Positions 60,394 to 64,000 of a stretch of 64,000 nucleotides of DNA are shown one piece after another. The DNA is from Salipiger bermudensis (lineage in GTDB: Bacteria > Pseudomonadota > Alphaproteobacteria > Rhodobacterales > Rhodobacteraceae). Under the pieces are notes generated by a model. That model did not search any database. It saw only the letters and a program-made list of their open reading frames with translations, and was not told where the DNA came from. The stretch spans positions 1 to 64,000 of the forward strand of contig NZ_JAHVIA010000011.1 of the NCBI RefSeq assembly GCF_019801965.1. The letters are read 5' to 3'. Positions within the stretch are counted from its first letter, which is position 1, and every line of letters begins with the position of its first letter. Made by a program: the position numbers and the translations under genes.

Positions 60394-60980
60394 CGGCGCG
60401 GGCCCGGCTCAGCCGCAAGCCCCGCCAAAACGACCCGCACGAGGCGGCGCAGCGCCGCCTCGCGCTCGGGGCGGGGCCCGGGGCCGATCAGCTCGGGATG
60501 CAGGAATGCGCTCATCGCCTCCTCCAGCATCTCGGCCTCGTCCCGCCCGCCGAGCCCGGCTTCCGCGACCAGCGCGGTCAGTTCCTCTCTGAGATGGCGC
60601 ATGTGATCGCGGATCACCGGGCGCTCGCCCGCCGTGGCCTCGTTGAAGCCGTAGAAGATTTCGGGGTCGGATTGCGCCCGGGCGCTCTTGATCCGGTAGC
60701 GTGCAACGAACCACTGCTCGATCCGCTCCGCCGCGGGCGCGCTGCCGGCGCAGATCGACGCGGTACGCGCCCGCGCCTCGCAGAGCCAGCTCTCGGTCAC
60801 CGCATCGAGCAGCGCCGCCTTGTCGCGGAAGTGCGCGTAGAGCGCCGCGTGGCTGACGCCCATGTCGCGCGCGACCTCCGCAAGCCGCAGCTTGACGAAG
60901 CCATGTTCGCGGATCCGGGCAAGGGCGATCTCCACGGCACGACGCCGCGCATCTTCCGGGCTGAGACCTGTTCTGGGCAC
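60390..60980 (-). CDS. TetR-family regulator (196 aa)
   Basis: The N-terminal TetR helix-turn-helix (about 10-60) reads AVEIALARIREHGFVKLRLA then EVARDMGVSHAALYAHFRDK. The C-terminal ligand domain is about 70-190. The start is taken as GTG at 60980, because AAGGAGGAG sits six bases before it. The longer frame from a TTG at 61013 lacks one. It is divergent from the MFS transporter, which it probably represses through the ATTACA-N12-TGTAAT dyad in between. Confidence 0.88.
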   Translation of the reverse strand: MPRTGLSPEDARRRAVEIALARIREHGFVKLRLAEVARDMGVSHAALYAHFRDKAALLDAVTESWLCEARARTASICAGSAPAAERIEQWFVARYRIKSARAQSDPEIFYGFNEATAGERPVIRDHMRHLREELTALVAEAGLGGRDEAEMLEEAMSAFLHPELIGPGPRPEREAALRRLVRVVLAGLAAEPGPRR

Positions 60981-61012
60981 GCCGCTCCTCCTTGACGCAT
61001 CGGTCTTCGCCA

Positions 61013-61036
61013 ATTACAAAATTAGAAAAATGTAAT
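61013..61036. promoter_or_regulatory. ATTACA-N12-TGTAAT dyad, candidate TetR operator
   Basis: A perfect 6-12-6 inverted repeat in an AT-rich patch 33 bases upstream of the tetR start, inside the 195-base divergent gap to the MFS gene. Spacing and position are typical for TetR-family autoregulation. Confidence 0.55.
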
Positions 61037-61175
61037 CAATCGCCCGCGCGCCTCTCCCCATCGATTTCTGGCGTTCGCGGGTTTCCTTTTGTCGACATGC
61101 CTGCACGGAGCTGTCGCGGCCTTGGGCCGGGGCCAGCTGCCGTGATCTTTGGCGGTCCTAGTGAAAGACCATATC

Positions 61176-62366
61176 ATGTTGAGCTTGCTCAAGGATTCCC
61201 GGGCTGTGGCGCTGCTGCTCGCGGCCTCGCTGACGATCCTCTCCAACAGCCTGATCAGCCCCTCGCTGCCCGGCATCGAGGCGCGCTTCGCCGACGAGGA
61301 AAACGCCGCGCTGCTGGCGCGCCTGCTGGTCACCGCGCCGTCGCTGATGGTGGCGATTCTAGCGCCCTTTGCCGGCGCGCTGGCCGACCGCTTCGGCCGT
61401 CGCCTGCAGCTGCTCGCGGGCGTGGCGCTCTTCGCCATCGCCGGCACCGCCGGGCTCTACCTGCCGACGCTCAAGCTGGTGCTGTTCAGCCGGCTGTTCC
61501 TCGGTGTCGCGGTGGCGATGATCATGACCGCCCAGACGGCGCTGATCGGCGACTATTTCAAAGGCGAGAAGCGCGGCAACTTCATGGGCCTGCAGATCGC
61601 GGCGACGAATTTCGGCGGGCTCATCCTGCTGGTTCTCGCCGGCTGGCTGGCGTCGTTCACGCCGCTGGCGCCCTTCGCGATCTACGGTATCGCGCTGGTC
61701 TACCTGCCGATCATGATGCTGACGCTGGAGAAATCCGACCGCAGCGCCTCGCAGGTCGAGCCCGCGGCCTCCGAGGGCGAGGCCAACTGGGTGTCGACGC
61801 TGGTGCTGGTGATCCTGCTCGCCGGCCTGTGCTTCCTCTGCTTCTATCTTGTGCCGACGCAATCGCCGTATTTCCTCGCCTCGATCGGTCATCCCGAGCC
61901 GCAGGCGGCGGGCATGCTGATGGGCGCGATGACGCTTGCGGGGGGCATCGTCTCGCTGTTCTTCGGCAAGATCCGGATGCGGCTGGGACGCTCGGGCACC
62001 CCGGCGCTCGGCTTCATGGGCTTCGCCACCGGCTTCTACCTCTTCGGCATTGCCCCGAGCTTTGCGCTGACGCTGATCGGGGCCGCCTTCATCGGCGCCG
62101 GTGGCGGCTTGCTGATGCCGACCTTCCTCGGCCTCGCCGTGGGCATCGCCCCGGCGCATCGCCGCGGGCTGGCGGCGGGTGCGATCACCACCAGCATCTT
62201 CCTCGGCCAGTTCCTGTCGCCCTTCGCCTCGACGCCGCTGATCGCCTCTCTGGGCTATGCCTCGACCTTCCTCGCCACGGGCGCATTGCTCACTCTGCTG
62301 GCGCTGGTGGCCTATGTCGGCCTACGCGCTCCGCGCGATCCCGTGGCGCGGCCGCTGCCGGTCTGA
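61176..62366 (+). CDS. MFS transporter, probable drug/siderophore exporter (396 aa)
   Basis: A 12-helix major facilitator of the drug:H+ antiporter type. The loop 2-3 motif A is GALADRFGRRLQLLAGVALF, and the second-half copy GKIRMRLGRSGTPALGF is degenerate. The ATG at 61176 is chosen. TTG (61149) and GTG (61161) are in frame, and none has a strong ribosome-binding site. It is divergent from the TetR gene. Next to a siderophore uptake locus without biosynthesis genes, it could export a xenosiderophore breakdown product or an unrelated toxic compound. Confidence 0.87.
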   Translation: MLSLLKDSRAVALLLAASLTILSNSLISPSLPGIEARFADEENAALLARLLVTAPSLMVAILAPFAGALADRFGRRLQLLAGVALFAIAGTAGLYLPTLKLVLFSRLFLGVAVAMIMTAQTALIGDYFKGEKRGNFMGLQIAATNFGGLILLVLAGWLASFTPLAPFAIYGIALVYLPIMMLTLEKSDRSASQVEPAASEGEANWVSTLVLVILLAGLCFLCFYLVPTQSPYFLASIGHPEPQAAGMLMGAMTLAGGIVSLFFGKIRMRLGRSGTPALGFMGFATGFYLFGIAPSFALTLIGAAFIGAGGGLLMPTFLGLAVGIAPAHRRGLAAGAITTSIFLGQFLSPFASTPLIASLGYASTFLATGALLTLLALVAYVGLRAPRDPVARPLPV

Positions 62367-62452
62367 CGCGGCGCTTCGCCTCCCCCGTCTTGTCGGACCG
62401 GGGGAGAAAGGTGTAAACTGAACACCATCAGGTTCTGGGGATGGTGTGAGCG

Positions 62453-64000
62453 ATGCGGGTGTCGCACAAGATCCTCTGGCGCGTTTTGGCAGCCAGCGTT
62501 CTGGTGGCCCTGCTCGCTCTTGGCGGGGCCGGTCTGTGGTTCCGCCAGCAGGGCAAGGAGGTCTTCCGGCTCAACAGTGACCTGATCGCCGACGGCTATT
62601 ACATGGCCGGCTTCGAATTCAAGCTGCTGGGCATCGTCCACCACCTCGACAATGGCCGCTACCTGACGGCGCTCACCACGCTGACGCGCCTGCGCGACCA
62701 GCTCGAAAGCCGCGAGGGGCTGACGAAGATCCCCGAAGCGGCCAGCCCAGAGGAGGAGGCGCGCTTCTTCCGCGCGCTGCAGGATCCGCAGACCGGCGCC
62801 TTCATCGATCCGACCTTCCCGTTCTCCAGCTACAACGAGCCCACCGAGAACGTCGTCGGACATCTCGCGGCGCTGGCGCGCGAGAGCGGCGGGCCGCTAA
62901 CGCTCGATCATCCGCTGCGCTATCTCGACGAGATCGCCGAGCCCGAGGCGCTGCGGTCCTTCCTCGACGAGGTCTCGATCATCGGTTGGCTCGGCAACCG
63001 CTTCCCGGAGACCACGTATGTCTTCGCCCGCAGCCTCGCCAGCGTGCTGAACGGCGAAAGCGCGATCCGCGAGAACCAGCTTTACGATTTCTCGCCGGCC
63101 TATCTCGAGGCGCTGCGCGACTGGTTCCACGACACGCAGGATCCCGAGACCGGCTACTGGGGGCCGCGGTCGCGCCGCGACGGCAGCCTGGCGCGGGTCG
63201 ATCTCAACAACACGGCTTCGGTGATCAAGATCTTCCTCGACCGCAACGGGCAGGACAGGGTTCCGGAGCAGCCGCTGCGCTACCGCGACCGCATGGTGGC
63301 AACGACGCTCGAGCTCATCGACCGGCCGCTGCCCGAGGGCGCGGGGCTCGATGCTTGGCACGACTGGAACATCTCCACCACCAAGGGCATCCGCATGCTG
63401 CTGCGTCATCTCTGGGCCGGGGCCAGCCCGGAGCAGCGCGCTCGGGCGCGGCAGATCCTGTCCGCGCATGTGGAGGTGAAATTCGCGCGGTTCCATGTTC
63501 CCGAGAGCGGCGGGTTCAGTCTCTATCCCGAGATCGGAACCGCCTCGCTCGACGGCACCGCAACGATGATCCTCGGCAATCTGGGCGCCTTCTCGGCGGA
63601 GCGGCAGGCGCGGCTCTGGGGCGCCGCGGAGGAGACCGCGCAGGATCTCGGGCGGCTCAGGACAGAGCGGCTTGCGCCGGGGGATCTGGCGGAAATCGCC
63701 GAGGCGCGCGAGGTCAATTCCCTGCGTGTCTACACCACACCACCCGAAGGTGACGGGCTGCTCTCCGAGCCCGGCTGGGTGATCTATCCGCAGCCCACCC
63801 CTGTCATGGATGCCGCTGAGCTGGTGCCGCGGGTGCTGAGCTGGTTGCGCTCGGACGCCCCGGCGCTCGGAAACTGGACCTCGCGGGCCCGACTGCTCGA
63901 GGAGTACGGAGCGTTGCCGGCGGGAGACCCGGCCCGCCTGCCGCTGCCAGAGGGCGCAGCGGTGCTGAACGAGGCGTTGCAAGGCGCCGGACAGCTCACA
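62453..64000 (+). CDS. membrane-anchored protein of unknown function, possible alpha/alpha-toroid (partial, at least 516 aa)
   Basis: The frame is open from ATG 62453 to the window edge. The N-terminus MRVSHKILWRVLAASVLVAL continues into one hydrophobic helix, a membrane anchor or uncleaved signal. The soluble part has two similar stretches, LQDPQTGAFIDPTFPFSSYN and FHDTQDPETGYWGPRSRRDG. Their Q-D-P-x-T-G-x-(F/W) pattern resembles repeats of prenyltransferase/terpene-cyclase-like alpha-toroid folds. It also has WHDWNISTTKGIRMLLRHLW and GGFSLYPEIGTASLDGTATM. No enzyme family is recognised. It follows the MFS gene by 86 bases on the same strand. Confidence 0.7.
   Translation, partial: MRVSHKILWRVLAASVLVALLALGGAGLWFRQQGKEVFRLNSDLIADGYYMAGFEFKLLGIVHHLDNGRYLTALTTLTRLRDQLESREGLTKIPEAASPEEEARFFRALQDPQTGAFIDPTFPFSSYNEPTENVVGHLAALARESGGPLTLDHPLRYLDEIAEPEALRSFLDEVSIIGWLGNRFPETTYVFARSLASVLNGESAIRENQLYDFSPAYLEALRDWFHDTQDPETGYWGPRSRRDGSLARVDLNNTASVIKIFLDRNGQDRVPEQPLRYRDRMVATTLELIDRPLPEGAGLDAWHDWNISTTKGIRMLLRHLWAGASPEQRARARQILSAHVEVKFARFHVPESGGFSLYPEIGTASLDGTATMILGNLGAFSAERQARLWGAAEETAQDLGRLRTERLAPGDLAEIAEAREVNSLRVYTTPPEGDGLLSEPGWVIYPQPTPVMDAAELVPRVLSWLRSDAPALGNWTSRARLLEEYGALPAGDPARLPLPEGAAVLNEALQGAGQLT

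Overview
The window looks like accessory DNA from a Rhodobacteraceae (Roseobacter-group) alphaproteobacterium. The evidence is very high GC, tightly overlapping operons, two complete TRAP transporters, a Zur/ZnuABC locus with a Rhodobacterales-type small protein, an RTX protein and many solute-uptake/catabolism cassettes. I saw no rRNA, tRNA, replication gene or CRISPR array. This fits an accessory chromosomal region or a megaplasmid/chromid, but the sequence alone cannot decide. Genus is not assigned.

Layout. (1) 1-476: the first codons of an IS30-type transposase run off the left edge, followed by a frameshifted remnant of a MotE-like flagellar gene. (2) 449-7794: branched-chain-amino-acid-type ABC importer (a LivM-LivG-LivF triple fusion, LivH, binding protein) with a cytosine-deaminase-like amidohydrolase, a divergent NTF2-like protein and a GntR regulator. 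(3) 7896-12242: RND efflux pump and its membrane-fusion protein. (4) 12583-22316: electrophile/aldehyde cluster. It holds an exported cupin, a LysR regulator, an exported double carboxymuconolactone-decarboxylase-like protein, a Rossmann reductase, a cytosolic cupin, an aldo/keto reductase, a periplasmic PaoABC-type aldehyde oxidase and an FNT channel. Copies of a CTCATGA-based operator sit in front of four of its transcription units.

(5) 22338-42854: a 20 kb catabolic island. It has two TRAP transporters, an acyl-CoA ligase, a CaiB-type CoA-transferase, two acyl-CoA dehydrogenases, three MaoC hydratases, three DapA-family lyases, an HpaI-type aldolase, a hydantoinase, a tautomerase, a GntR and a LysR. 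An ATCAGATCA-type motif links three of its promoters. The substrate is unknown. Two of the DapA-family enzymes lack the usual Thr/Tyr active-site residues but keep the Schiff-base lysine.

(6) 43267-43968: small orphan RTX protein. (7) 44285-50109: zinc-starvation locus with two COG0523 GTPases, DUF6525-like protein, ZnuB, ZnuC, Zur and a ZnuA with a very long His/Asp/Glu loop. Three copies of a GTTAT-N3-ATAAC box lie at its promoters. (8) 50110-50793: gene-free stretch with a candidate structured RNA. (9) 50794-60393: ferric-siderophore uptake (SIP-type reductase, AraC regulator, TonB receptor, binding protein, double permease, ATPase) plus an exporter-fold ABC half transporter. (10) 60390-64000: TetR regulator, MFS transporter and an unrecognised membrane-anchored protein that continues past the right edge.

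Overall the region reads as uptake plus catabolism of unusual organic acids, metal scavenging and detoxification, each module carrying its own regulator.
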